64,000 nt of DNA from the NCBI GenBank assembly GCA_965223775.1, contig OZ245021.1, positions 1,860,001 to 1,924,000 of the forward strand, given 5' to 3'. Positions within the stretch are counted from its first letter, which is position 1. Every line of letters starts with the position of its first letter. A program made the translations under genes and the position numbers. The stretch is from JAJDXW01 sp965223775. Lineage in GTDB: Bacteria > Pseudomonadota > Gammaproteobacteria > HK1. Positions 28,330-37,812 of this stretch are shown one piece after another. A model generated the notes under the pieces. The model made no database searches, was not told the DNA's origin, and was given only the letters and a program-made list of their open reading frames with translations.

Positions 28330-29748
28330 CTACTTCCGCCGATGTCGGTCATCGCCGAGCGCCCGGTCCAGAATCCGGTCCGGATCGGACCAACCGGTCT
28401 CGTCCTGAATGTCGCTGCAGGCGGCCAGCACACGGCCGAATCGCGGACCGGGTTCGAAGCCGCGAGCGATGAGATGGCGCCCGAGGACCGCGGGGGCGAC
28501 GGCGGCGAGGCCGGGCAGGGCCGCGCTCGCTCGCTCGAGGAAGACTGCCCCTTCCCGGAACTCGCCACGCGCCGCGGCCGGTGTCGTGCGCCCAAGCTGG
28601 TCGGCGGTGGCCACTCGCACGAGAAGTCGAAGATCGGCGCCCGCCGCTTCGAGGCGACGCGCCAGACGCCGATAGGCTTTCGGTCCGGCCTCGTTCTTGA
28701 CGAACCACGCGGGCGCGAGGTGTTCCCTCACGAGGGTGCAGACTTGGTCGATCAGCCGCCGCGGCGCCCGCAGCCGGCTCAGAAAGCGCCGCGCCGGCTC
28801 GACTCCGGCCCGGTCGTGACCGGGGGAGCGAAGCCCCTCGGTGACGAGCGGCTTCCCGAAGTCGTGGCAGAGTACGGCGAACATGAGCGTTTCGTCCTCC
28901 TCGCCGCCGCAGCGAAGGTCCGCTGCCCGGTCGAGGGCCAGCATGGTGTGGCGCCATACGTCGCCTTCGGGATGCCAGCGAGCGTCCTGGGGCACCCCGA
29001 TGAGTGCCTCGACTTCCGGGAGGAACCGCACGAGGCCGGTCTTGCGAAGAAATTCGAAGCCGATCGCGGGCCGCACCCCGAAAAGCAGGTGTTTGCGGAG
29101 CTCCGCGAACATCCGCTCCGGCGCCAGCTCCGCGAGGTCGAGCTGACCGGCAAGGGCCAGCAGCTCGTGATCGGGCTCGAGCTCGAAGCGGGCGGCGAAC
29201 TGGGCCGCTCGAAGTCCCCTCAGCGGGTCTTCCGCGAAGTGTGACGGGTCGGTGACGCGGAGCCTCTTCGCAACGAGGTCCGCCCGCCCGCCATGCGGGT
29301 CGAGAACTTCGCCGGTGAGCGGGTCGAAGCCCATCGAGTTGATGCGAAAGTCCCGCCGCCGGGCGGCGGTCGCGAAGTCGAGGTCCGGCGCGACCTCGAC
29401 GGCAAACCCCCGGTGCCCCGGCCCCGTCTTGTTGTCGCGGCGCGGCAACGAGAAATCGGCATTGAGGCCGTCGATGCGAACGACCCCGAACGATCGCCCC
29501 ACCGCCCGCGTTCGCCCGAACGATCCGAGGATCGATTCGAGTCCGTCGAGTGTGAGCCCGAAGACTTCCACGTCCACGTCGGTAGACGACCGGCCGAGGA
29601 GCCGATCGCGAACCTGTCCTCCGACGAACAGCGCGCGGCCGCCCGCTTCGCGAACCGTCTTCGCGATGTCGAGAAGGCGCGGATCGATGTCGCCGAAGTC
29701 AGGCCGGGATACGAGCGCGGGGGCTTGCTTCGAGCGGTCCGAAGGCAT
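28330..29748 (-). CDS. cca: tRNA nucleotidyltransferase (CCA-adding enzyme) with HD domain
   Basis: It adds or repairs the 3' CCA of tRNAs. The length is 472 aa. The class II nucleotidyltransferase head is clear: LFVGGQVRDRLLGRSSTDVDVEVFG (the DxD metal site), then RRDFRINSMGFDPLTGEVLDPHGG and EDPLRGLRAAQFAARF. An HD-type motif follows (FAVLCHDFGKPL). At least one tRNA in this window (tRNA-Ala) needs its CCA added. The flanking upstream gene on the same strand is an unrelated oxidoreductase. Confidence 0.92.
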   Translation of the reverse strand: MPSDRSKQAPALVSRPDFGDIDPRLLDIAKTVREAGGRALFVGGQVRDRLLGRSSTDVDVEVFGLTLDGLESILGSFGRTRAVGRSFGVVRIDGLNADFSLPRRDNKTGPGHRGFAVEVAPDLDFATAARRRDFRINSMGFDPLTGEVLDPHGGRADLVAKRLRVTDPSHFAEDPLRGLRAAQFAARFELEPDHELLALAGQLDLAELAPERMFAELRKHLLFGVRPAIGFEFLRKTGLVRFLPEVEALIGVPQDARWHPEGDVWRHTMLALDRAADLRCGGEEDETLMFAVLCHDFGKPLVTEGLRSPGHDRAGVEPARRFLSRLRAPRRLIDQVCTLVREHLAPAWFVKNEAGPKAYRRLARRLEAAGADLRLLVRVATADQLGRTTPAAARGEFREGAVFLERASAALPGLAAVAPAVLGRHLIARGFEPGPRFGRVLAACSDIQDETGWSDPDRILDRALGDDRHRRK

Positions 29749-29862
29749 GACTTCGCCTGCCCGCGAGATGTGCGGCGATCCGCATCTCTCGCCCTGATGA
29801 ACGAGCTCCCCGCCTCGGTAGCCCCGGCCCGCCGGTGGCCGGGGTATCCGTCCCGGGGGTGC

Positions 29863-31941
29863 TCAGCCTGCCTCGATCCGGATCCGGTTGTCGTGAAATG
29901 TGGCGCCACCGACCGGCGCGGCCGGATCGGATCCGGTCAGCGCGTTGATGCCGATACCATCCTGGAACGCCTTGTTCGGCCAGATGCTCTCCACGATCAC
30001 GACTCCCGGTTGGACGCCGTCGAATCGTTCCACATGGATGCGAACTTCGCCGCGGTCGTTTCCGAGGGTTGCGAGATCTCCGTCCGCAAGCCCCAGCCGG
30101 TCCGCGTCGCGCGGATGAATCATCACGCTCGGCCGTTTCTCCCGGCGAATGGAGGTCGGCGTCTCCGTGAACGAGGAGTTGAGATAGTGCCGCGCGGGCG
30201 CGGTCACGAGCCGGAAGGGCATGGTCTCGTTCGCCTCTTCGATGACCGGCCAGTGGTCCGGCAGACGCGGCATCTTGCCCGCCTCGCCGTTCGGTCCGAA
30301 CCCGTGCGGTCGGGTCGAGGACCAGTCCGGCGCGAACCGGAACTTCCCGTCCGGGTGGGCGAATCCTTCGAGGTAGTGGGCCTCGTCGAAGGGCGGTTGG
30401 CAGTCGATCCAGTGCTCGCGCTCCAGCACTTCCAGTCCGGGCCAGCCGGAGAGCTTCAGGGTCCGGTCGATGAGCTCGCGCTCCGTCATCTCGAAGCCCG
30501 GATGTTCGGCCCCGAGCCGCCTCGCGAGATCGAGGATGACTGCGTGGTTCGGCCGGCATTCCCCCGGCGGCTCGATGATCCTCGGCCCGAGGATGATGTA
30601 CTGGTGCCCGCCTCCCTGGTAGATGTCGTCGTGCTCGACGAACATGGTGGCCGGGAGCACGATGTCGGCTATCTCGGCCGTCTCGGTCATGAACTGCTCG
30701 TGCACGCAGACGAAGAGGTCCTTGCGTGCGAAGCCCTCGTGCACGAGCCGGAGCTCCGGCGCGACCATCATCGGGTTCGTGTTCTGAATGAGCATCGCGG
30801 TCACCGGAGGGCCGTCGCCGAGGTCTCGCCGGTCGCCGGTGAGCACGGGCCCGATACGGGACTGGTCGAGTACGCGGACCTCCGGGTCCCGGACGTCCAG
30901 CCCCTCGATAAGCGACCGGTCCCAGTGGTAGATCGCTCCGTTGTTGTGGAAGGCGCCGCCGCCCTCGTGGCGCCAGGCGCCCGATACCGCCGCGACGCTG
31001 AGTGCCGCGTGCATGTTGAACGCGCCGTTTCGCTGGCGCGTGAACCCGTAGCCGAGGCGGAAGAAGGTCCGGGGAGTCGTGCCGATCATCTTCGCAAGGG
31101 TCTCGATCGTGCCGACCGGGACTCCGGTGATTGCGGACGCCCACTCGGGGGTCTTCTCCGCCAGATGGGATTCGAGGTCGGACGGGCAGTCGGTGTAGCG
31201 CTCGAGGTACTCCCGGTCCGCATGGCCGTCCCGGAAGAGCACGTGCATCAGCGCGCACGCGAGCGCACCGTCGGTGCCGGGCCGCACGCACACCAGGAGG
31301 TCCGCCTGCTTCGCGGTCGCCTGCCGGTACACGTCGATGCACACGATCTTCGCGCCCCGCTCGCGCCGCGCCCGCAGTGCGTGGGTCATCACGTTGACCT
31401 GGGTGCTTGCCGCGTTGGTCCCCCAGATGATCACGAGATCGGACTTCGCCATCTCGCGCGGGTCCGCCCCGGCGAGGCGGCCGGTCCCGGCAATGAATCC
31501 GTTCCAGGCAAGCGTGGTGCAGATCGTGGAGTGCTGCCCCGAGTAGCGCATCGCATGGCGGAGCCGATTGATCCCGTCGCGCTGCACCAGACCCATCGTG
31601 CCCGCGTAGTAGTAGGGCCAGACGGTTTCCGATCCGTAACGCTCGGTTGCCCGCTGAAAGGCGCCGGCGACCTCGTCGAGGGCTTCGTCCCACCCGATCG
31701 GCGCGAACGTGCCGCGCGCGGTGCGCCGGAGCGGCCGGGTCAACCGGTCGGGGTGATGGGCCCGTTCCGAATAGCGCGCCACCTTGCTGCAGACCACGCC
31801 AGCGGTGTAGTCGTTCGCCGCCGCGCCCCGCACCCGGCCGATCCGCCAAGGATCGAGCCGCTCGATCTCGAGCGCACAGGTCGAAGGGCAGTCGTGGGGG
31901 CAGGCGCTGAAGTGGATCTCGGACGCGGGCACCGCGTTCAT
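29863..31941 (-). CDS. Molybdopterin-dependent oxidoreductase (DMSO reductase family)
   Basis: A cytoplasmic-type molybdenum enzyme of 692 aa. The N-terminus has a [4Fe-4S] motif CPHDCPSTC with a fourth Cys in GVVCSK. Then come the bis-MGD binding segments (SDLVIIWGTNAASTQ, MLIQNTNPMMVAPE) and a C-terminal molydopterin dinucleotide-binding barrel (PARHYLNSSFTET, MIHPRDADRLGLADGD). No Tat signal is seen. The start at 31941 is preceded by CAGGAAC; ATG 31983 has no such site. The substrate is unknown, and no partner electron-transfer subunit lies next to it. Confidence 0.9.
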   Translation of the reverse strand: MNAVPASEIHFSACPHDCPSTCALEIERLDPWRIGRVRGAAANDYTAGVVCSKVARYSERAHHPDRLTRPLRRTARGTFAPIGWDEALDEVAGAFQRATERYGSETVWPYYYAGTMGLVQRDGINRLRHAMRYSGQHSTICTTLAWNGFIAGTGRLAGADPREMAKSDLVIIWGTNAASTQVNVMTHALRARRERGAKIVCIDVYRQATAKQADLLVCVRPGTDGALACALMHVLFRDGHADREYLERYTDCPSDLESHLAEKTPEWASAITGVPVGTIETLAKMIGTTPRTFFRLGYGFTRQRNGAFNMHAALSVAAVSGAWRHEGGGAFHNNGAIYHWDRSLIEGLDVRDPEVRVLDQSRIGPVLTGDRRDLGDGPPVTAMLIQNTNPMMVAPELRLVHEGFARKDLFVCVHEQFMTETAEIADIVLPATMFVEHDDIYQGGGHQYIILGPRIIEPPGECRPNHAVILDLARRLGAEHPGFEMTERELIDRTLKLSGWPGLEVLEREHWIDCQPPFDEAHYLEGFAHPDGKFRFAPDWSSTRPHGFGPNGEAGKMPRLPDHWPVIEEANETMPFRLVTAPARHYLNSSFTETPTSIRREKRPSVMIHPRDADRLGLADGDLATLGNDRGEVRIHVERFDGVQPGVVIVESIWPNKAFQDGIGINALTGSDPAAPVGGATFHDNRIRIEAG

Positions 31942-32032
31942 GACAAGTTCCTGTTCGGAAGGGTCGCGGGAATGATACGCCATCCGGTCGGCGGGTCCGA
32001 ACGCGTCCGGGGCGCCGGCCGTACCCCCTTCC

Positions 32033-32524
32033 TCACTTCATCTCGGCGGTCAGGTCGCGGGCCATTCGGAATGCGGACTCGCGTCCGCCGTAGTATCCGG
32101 GCAGGCGCAGGACCTCCCGGTAGCCGAGTTGGCGGTAGAACTCGAGGGCGTCGCCGTTGCCCGTGCGGACCTCGAGCTGGATCTCGCCGATTCCCGCCAT
32201 GCGAGCCGACGTTTCGAGCCGTTCGAGGAGGTTCCGAGCAATGCGCCGTCGCCGGTAGGACGGACGCACCGCGAGGAGGCTCAGGTGGGCTTCCACGATT
32301 TCGAAACGCATGATCGCGAAGCCCGCGATCTCCGTTCCCGGGCCCCTCGGCGTTTCCGCTACGAGCACCGTCGTCGTCCGATCGAAGAGCGCCCGCTGGA
32401 TGCGGCGCGGGCGCCACGTCCAGCGCAGACCGTTTTCGACGTAGTCCCGCGCCATCCGGGCGATGACCGGCGCGTCCGCCGTCCGTCCCGCCCGGTGGGT
32501 AATGGGAACCTCCTGGCGCTCCAT
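32033..32524 (-). CDS. GNAT-family N-acetyltransferase
   Basis: A 163-aa acetyltransferase. The acetyl-CoA pyrophosphate-binding loop is visible in LLAVRPSYRRRRIARNLLERL, with the downstream strand QLEVRTGNGDALEFYRQLGYREV. This resembles RimI-like enzymes, but the substrate is not identifiable. M at 32542 is an alternative start. It is divergent from the aminotransferase gene, with start codons about 50 bp apart. Confidence 0.87.
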   Translation of the reverse strand: MERQEVPITHRAGRTADAPVIARMARDYVENGLRWTWRPRRIQRALFDRTTTVLVAETPRGPGTEIAGFAIMRFEIVEAHLSLLAVRPSYRRRRIARNLLERLETSARMAGIGEIQLEVRTGNGDALEFYRQLGYREVLRLPGYYGGRESAFRMARDLTAEMK

Positions 32525-32575
32525 CCGGTTACGATAGAGCATTCGGGCCACTCCGATGAAGGGCAGGGGAAGCGG

Positions 32576-33862
32576 GTGGAAGTCAAGGAAACGGTCATTC
32601 GCCGGATGACCCGGCTCGCAATCGAGCATGACGCGGTCAACCTCTCGCAGGGGTTCACCGACGAGGCGCCGGTGTTCGACATGGTGTGGGGCGGCGTTGC
32701 CGCGATGCTGGGTGGAACGCAGGAGGGGGTGGACCGGATCGAGTCGATGACGCTGCGCGAGCTCCTGGATGCGCGCGGGGCCGGCGGCAATTCGCTCGAC
32801 CTCACCCTGAAGGAGCTCCTCGCCGGAATACGCAATCCGCGAGACCAGCTCAATCAGTACTCGTTCCCGTTCGGGATCCCGGAGCTGCGACACGCGATCG
32901 CGGACTACACCGAAGATCTCTATGGCGTCCGGCCCGACCCCGAGGAGCAGATCACGGTGGTGCTCGGGGCGAGCGAAGGAATGGCGGTCTCGTTCCGTTC
33001 GTTGCTGGAACCCGGCGACGGAGTCGTCGTGATGCAGCCCTACCACGAGCTCTACCCGTCGCAGGCGGCGATCTTCGGCCTCGTGCCGAGGTTCGTGACG
33101 TTGCGAGAGGATCGCGGTGCGGGCACGTGGCGGCTCGACCGCGACGAGCTGCGCGCCGCCGCCGCCGAGCCTTCGGTCAGGGCGTTCGTGGTGAACACGC
33201 CCCAGAACCCCACCGGCAAGGTTCTGGACCGGGACGAGCTCTCGTTCATCGCGGAGCTCTGCCGGGAACACGATCTCTTCGCGATCACCGACGAGATCTA
33301 CGAGCACATCACCTTCGACGGGCACCGCCACTCGTTCCTGCCGAGCTTCGAAGGGATGGCAGACCGTACCCTGGTGGTGAACTCAATCTCCAAGACCGGC
33401 CGCTCGACCGGCTGGCGGATTGGCTGGGTGATCACCCCGCCGGAGCGTACCCGCCGGCTGCGCGCGGTGCATGACAACCTGGTCGTTCAGGCTCCGACTC
33501 CCCTGCAGAAGGGGGCGGTCGCGCTGCTCGGCAAGGAGCGGGCCTTCTTCGACGGCATCGCCGGAGACTACCTGAGGAAACGGGACCTGCTCGTCGAGGG
33601 CCTCCGCTCGGTCGGTTTCACCGCGACCCCGCCCGAGGGCGCCTACTATCTCTTCGCCGACTACCGTTCCGTACCGTCGCTCGCGGCGATGTCGCCGATG
33701 GACGCGGCCATGCATCTCGTCAGGGAGGTCGGGGTGGCGACGGTGCCGGGGGACAACTTCTACGCTACCGGCAACGACGGGGACCGTTACCTTCGGTTCG
33801 CGTTCTGTCGATCGGTGGAGACGCTCCAGGCGGGGATCGAACGGCTTCGCGCAAGGCTCTGA
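32576..33862 (+). CDS. Class I/II PLP-dependent aminotransferase
   Basis: A 428-aa fold-type I aminotransferase resembling kynurenine/methionine aminotransferases. Features are INLSQGF-type VNLSQGFTDEAP, the NTPQNPTGKV substrate loop, the ITDEIYEHITFDG PLP-contact segment and the Schiff-base lysine in NSISKTGRSTGWRIGWV. The GTG start at 32576 follows AGGGGAA; the first ATG (32606) would cut into the conserved N-terminal arm. The actual amino donor is unknown. Confidence 0.88.
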   Translation: MEVKETVIRRMTRLAIEHDAVNLSQGFTDEAPVFDMVWGGVAAMLGGTQEGVDRIESMTLRELLDARGAGGNSLDLTLKELLAGIRNPRDQLNQYSFPFGIPELRHAIADYTEDLYGVRPDPEEQITVVLGASEGMAVSFRSLLEPGDGVVVMQPYHELYPSQAAIFGLVPRFVTLREDRGAGTWRLDRDELRAAAAEPSVRAFVVNTPQNPTGKVLDRDELSFIAELCREHDLFAITDEIYEHITFDGHRHSFLPSFEGMADRTLVVNSISKTGRSTGWRIGWVITPPERTRRLRAVHDNLVVQAPTPLQKGAVALLGKERAFFDGIAGDYLRKRDLLVEGLRSVGFTATPPEGAYYLFADYRSVPSLAAMSPMDAAMHLVREVGVATVPGDNFYATGNDGDRYLRFAFCRSVETLQAGIERLRARL

Positions 33863-34145
33863 ACGCGCGGCCGGCGCGGCCGGCGGGCCGCCACCACGGC
33901 ATTGTGCTTCGCAGCTTCGCGGCGCCCTTGCGACAAGAGTTGGCGAGAGCCGCAGACTGGAGTCCTGGAGGCGTCATCATCATTACAGTTGAGCCAAGTT
34001 TTCTGCGAGGCCCCTGGAGTTGTGGAAACCTCCACCTTGGCCCTTCCGAGGCCGTATGGGAAGCGGGGCGGACCATCCCATCTCCCAGGAAGCCGGCGCT
34101 CCCAGGAGTGCACCACATGCCTTGTCGGTCTGAGGCGTAGCCTCG

Positions 34146-35030
34146 CTAGGGGGTTCGCATCGCGTACTCGGCGGCCAGACCGAGGAATATGGCGCCTCCG
34201 AGCCAGTTGTTGTTCATGAAGGCCCGGAAGCAGTCACCCCGATCCCGCTCGCGGATGAGGTGGTGCTGGTAGAGACCGAAGCACACCGCTGCCCCGAGGC
34301 CCGCGTACCAGGGCAGGCCGAAGTCGAGGCTCCATCCGATCACCGCAAGCACGGCGAGAGTGGAGCCCTGGAATACCCCGATCATCGCCCGGTCCGCGCT
34401 TCCGAACAGGATCGCGGTCGAGCGCGAGCCGGCCCGGATGTCATCCGGCCGGTCCGCCATGGCGTACATGGTGTCGTACGCGATGGCCCAAAGCACGTTG
34501 GCGAGGAGCAGCGCCCATCCGACCGGCGGGACCGTTCCGGTGACGGCCGCGAACCCCATCGGGATGCCCCAGCCGAACGCCACCCCGAGCCAGACCTGGG
34601 GCAGATGGGTGACGCGCTTCAGGAACGGGTAGACCGCGGTCAGCACCGTGGCCGCCGCGGCCAATCCGACCGTCTGCCAGTTGAGGGTGAGGACCAGGCC
34701 GAGCGCGACGAGCATGAGAACCGCGAAGAGCACGAGCGCTTCGCCGGGCCGCACCGTCCCCATGGCAAGCGGCCGGTCCCGGGTCCGTTCGACCTGGGGG
34801 TCGAGGTCCCGGTCCGCATAGTCGTTGATGACGCAACCTGCCGCTCGCATGACCCAGACGCCGAGCACGAATACGACCAGGATTGCCGGGTGAGGAGGCC
34901 CCTCGGCCCCGATCCAGAGGGCCCAGAGCGTGGGCCACAGGAGCAGAAAGGCGCCGATGGGCCGGTGCAGGCGCATGAGGCGGGCATACTCGCGGGCTCG
35001 CGAGGGGCCGGAGCGGCCGCCACCGGCCAT
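34146..35030 (-). CDS. ubiA: 4-hydroxybenzoate polyprenyltransferase
   Basis: A membrane enzyme that prenylates 4-hydroxybenzoate in ubiquinone synthesis. The length is 294 aa. It has several membrane helices and both Asp-rich motifs for Mg-pyrophosphate: NDYADRDLD and AYDTMYAMADRPDD. The N-terminal ARLMRLHRPIGAFLLLWPTLWALW is typical of UbiA. The start at 35030 was chosen because the open frame beyond it overlaps spoT. The 283 bases between the aminotransferase stop and this gene's stop contain nothing I recognise. Confidence 0.95.
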   Translation of the reverse strand: MAGGGRSGPSRAREYARLMRLHRPIGAFLLLWPTLWALWIGAEGPPHPAILVVFVLGVWVMRAAGCVINDYADRDLDPQVERTRDRPLAMGTVRPGEALVLFAVLMLVALGLVLTLNWQTVGLAAAATVLTAVYPFLKRVTHLPQVWLGVAFGWGIPMGFAAVTGTVPPVGWALLLANVLWAIAYDTMYAMADRPDDIRAGSRSTAILFGSADRAMIGVFQGSTLAVLAVIGWSLDFGLPWYAGLGAAVCFGLYQHHLIRERDRGDCFRAFMNNNWLGGAIFLGLAAEYAMRTP

Positions 35031-35071
35031 TGAACGCCCGCCGGAAGCCCGTGCTGCCGTGCCGCTGCGTC

Positions 35072-37207
35072 TCATGCGTGACGGATGATGCGCTGTACCA
35101 GCGGAATCGTCCGGATCCGCCGGAACACCTCCGCCAGATGCTCGCGGCCGGTGACCTCGATCGTGAACCCCAGCTCGGAATTGATGCCGTCCCGGTCCAC
35201 GATGCCAACGGCGTCGATGTTGACATTGAGCCCCGAGATCGCGGCCGCGACGGTAGCAAGGACTCCCTTGCGGTTCTCGACCTCGACCCGGATGTCCACC
35301 GGAAACGCCCGCTCGACGGCCGGCGCCCAGTCCACATCGATGCACTCGTGCTTGGAGTCGAGGTCCGGAAGGTTCCCGCAGCTTCCGGTATGGACGACCA
35401 GGCCGCGGCCGGAGCTGAGATAGCCGAAGATGGGATCGCCGGGAATGGGCCGGCAACACTTGCCGAGGTTGACCACCATGCCTTCGGTACCGGCAATGAA
35501 GATCGGGACCTCGTCCGTATCGCGGCCATTGCCGAGGGCGGCTCCCTTCTCCCCCGTCTCCGGATCCCGGGCGGTCGCCGCCAGCCGTTTCGCCACCAGG
35601 GCCGCGGCCCTGCGGCCGAGACCGATGTCGGCAAAGAGCTCGTCGCGGTTGTCGAGACGGAACTCCTCGAGAATCTCCCACTGTCGGTCTTTCGGCAGCT
35701 TTCGCAGCGACAGGTCATCGCGCCGGAGCGCCTGGTCGAGCAGCCGCCGCCCGAGGTCGATCGCCTCGCTGCGCCGGAGCTTCTTCAGGTAGCCGCGGAT
35801 ATTGGCTCGCGCCTTGCCGGTAGCGACGAAGTTGATCCAGGTGGGATCGGGCACGGCCTTGCGCGAGGTCACGATCTCCACCGTCTGTCCGGTGGTGAGG
35901 GGGGTGCGAAGGGAGGCGGGCCGGCCGTCGATCCGGGCCGCCTGGCAGGTGTTCCCGATATCGGTGTGGACCGCGTACGCGAAGTCGACCGGGGTGGAGC
36001 CGCGCGCGAGCTCCAGGATCTCTCCGGCCGGGGTGAACACGAACACCGTGTCCGGGAACAGGTCGACCTTTACGTGCTCGATGAACTCGACCGGGTCCCC
36101 GGCCGTCTTCTGCATCTCGAGTATCTCGCGCATCCACGTGCGGGCGCGCCGGTGGGCGACGCTGTCGCGCGCGTTCCCGTCCTTGTACAGGACATGGGCC
36201 GCGATTCCGGACTCGGCGATCTCGTGCATTTCGCTGCTCCGGATCTGCACCTCGATCGGCAGCCCGCGCGTCCCGAACAGCACCGTGTGCAGCGACTGAT
36301 AGCCATTCGCCTTCGGAATGGCGATGTAGTCCTTGAACCGGCCCGGCCTCGGCTTGTAGAGGTTGTGCACGGACCCGAGCACGCGGTAGCACATGTCGAC
36401 GCTGTCCACCAGGATACGGATCCCGTACACGTCGAGCACCTGTTCCAGTGGCAGGCGCTTGGTGCGCATCTTTCGGTAGACGCTGTAGATATGCTTCTCG
36501 CGGCCGAGCACCTGCGCCTCGAGCCCTTCCTGGCGAAGCCTTCGCCGGATGGCGGTCTGGACGTTCTTGACCGCCCGCTTGCGGTTGCCCCGGGTCCGCC
36601 GGAGCTCGCCCTGGATCACCCGGTAACGGTTGGGGTAGAGGGCCCGGAAGCCGAGGTCCTCGAGCTCTTCCTTCACGTGGTTGAGCCCGAGCCGGATGGC
36701 GATGGGAGCGTAGATCTCGAGAGTCTCGCGTGCGATCCGCCGCCGCCGATCGAGCTGGAGGGCGTCGATGGTGCGCATGTTGTGGAGACGGTCGGCGAGC
36801 TTGACGAGCATGACCCGCACGTCGTCCGTCATCGCAAGCAGCATCTTGCGGTAGTTCTCGGCCTGCACGACGTCCCGCGAGGTCGCCTCGATCTGGGACA
36901 GCTTGGTCACGCCGTCCACCAGATCGGCCACTTCCTTTCCGAAGTCTCCCGCGATGCGCTCCTTTCCGATCGACGTGTCCTCCATCACGTCGTGGAGCAT
37001 CCCCGCGATGACGCTCTCGGTGTCGAGGCGCATGCCGACGAGGACGCGCGCGACCTCGACCGGATGGCTGATGTAGGGATCCCCCGTCGCGCGCTGCTGT
37101 CCGCGGTGGGCTTCCGCCCCGAGGAGATAGGCGCGGTAGATGGCCTCTACCTGGCGGGGTTCCAGGTACGTCCGGGCCTGAGCGCAGAGGTCACTGATCG
37201 GAGCCAC
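35072..37207 (-). CDS. spoT: Bifunctional (p)ppGpp synthetase/hydrolase
   Basis: It makes and degrades the stringent-response alarmone. The length is 711 aa. Domains in order: HD hydrolase (HPVEVARVLVGMRLDTESVIAGMLHDVMED, then VKLADRLHNMRT), RelA-type synthetase (YSVYRKMRTK, VYGIRILVD, DYIAIPKANGYQSLHT), TGS (DTVFVFTPAGEILELARG), a zinc-finger-like CC region (LGKCCRPIPGD) and ACT (IRVEVENRKGVLATVAAAIS). The intact HD motif suggests both activities. It is encoded after rpoZ and gmk, as in many gammaproteobacteria, 24 bp from rpoZ. Confidence 0.96.
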   Translation of the reverse strand: MAPISDLCAQARTYLEPRQVEAIYRAYLLGAEAHRGQQRATGDPYISHPVEVARVLVGMRLDTESVIAGMLHDVMEDTSIGKERIAGDFGKEVADLVDGVTKLSQIEATSRDVVQAENYRKMLLAMTDDVRVMLVKLADRLHNMRTIDALQLDRRRRIARETLEIYAPIAIRLGLNHVKEELEDLGFRALYPNRYRVIQGELRRTRGNRKRAVKNVQTAIRRRLRQEGLEAQVLGREKHIYSVYRKMRTKRLPLEQVLDVYGIRILVDSVDMCYRVLGSVHNLYKPRPGRFKDYIAIPKANGYQSLHTVLFGTRGLPIEVQIRSSEMHEIAESGIAAHVLYKDGNARDSVAHRRARTWMREILEMQKTAGDPVEFIEHVKVDLFPDTVFVFTPAGEILELARGSTPVDFAYAVHTDIGNTCQAARIDGRPASLRTPLTTGQTVEIVTSRKAVPDPTWINFVATGKARANIRGYLKKLRRSEAIDLGRRLLDQALRRDDLSLRKLPKDRQWEILEEFRLDNRDELFADIGLGRRAAALVAKRLAATARDPETGEKGAALGNGRDTDEVPIFIAGTEGMVVNLGKCCRPIPGDPIFGYLSSGRGLVVHTGSCGNLPDLDSKHECIDVDWAPAVERAFPVDIRVEVENRKGVLATVAAAISGLNVNIDAVGIVDRDGINSELGFTIEVTGREHLAEVFRRIRTIPLVQRIIRHA

Positions 37208-37231
37208 CTGGTCATGCTCCCGGGGCCGGGG

Positions 37232-37672
37232 TCAGCCGCCTTCGGTCGAGGGTCCGTCGAGCTCTCCGCTCGACCGGCCCTCGTCTTCGTCCTTGCCGCC
37301 TGCGTTGTCTTCGCCGGGTCCGTCCTCTGCCGCCGCCGCTGCCTCTGCCACGGGCTGTGCCTCTTCCTCCTCCTCGTCCGCGTCTTCCATGAGCAATGCG
37401 GCGAGCGCCTCGTCCGTCTCGGAGTGGTCGGGGTCCGCCTCGGGTTTGCCCAGCATGTCCACCGGGCTCGCTTCCTGGACGTTCAGGTAGTCGAGATCGA
37501 TCTTGCCTTCGGCAATCTCGCGAAGTGCGATCACGGTCGGCTTGTCGTTCTCCCTCTCGACGAATGGAGCCCGTCCGAGGGTGATGTCGCGGGCGCGCCG
37601 CGCGGCCAGCACCACGAGGTCGAAACGGTTCGGGATCTTGTCGAGACAGTCCTCGACGGTAACTCGGGCCAT
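37232..37672 (-). CDS. rpoZ: RNA polymerase omega subunit with long acidic tail
   Basis: It helps assemble RNA polymerase and is part of the ppGpp binding site. The first 75 residues are a normal omega (MARVTVEDCLDKIPNRFDLVVLAARRARDI, then NDKPTVIALREIAEGKID). The total length of 146 aa exceeds the usual 80-95. The extra C-terminal tail is rich in Glu, Asp and Ala and looks disordered. It lies between gmk and spoT, linking polymerase and alarmone genes. Confidence 0.94.
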   Translation of the reverse strand: MARVTVEDCLDKIPNRFDLVVLAARRARDITLGRAPFVERENDKPTVIALREIAEGKIDLDYLNVQEASPVDMLGKPEADPDHSETDEALAALLMEDADEEEEEAQPVAEAAAAAEDGPGEDNAGGKDEDEGRSSGELDGPSTEGG

Positions 37673-37812
37673 CAGGGAGAACCTCCGGAAACGGAAAAGA
37701 GACGGATTTTACCCCGCATCGCGTCCGACTCCCAAGGGCCGATCTCTCCGCCCCCTCGATGCTTCGCATCGCGGAACCAGACGGCTCCGGCGGGGTCGGT
37801 GAAAATTGCGCG

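Noticed and set aside
33863..34145. Open frames between the aminotransferase and ubiA
   Set aside because: They overlap in several frames and resemble no known family; treated as non-coding.
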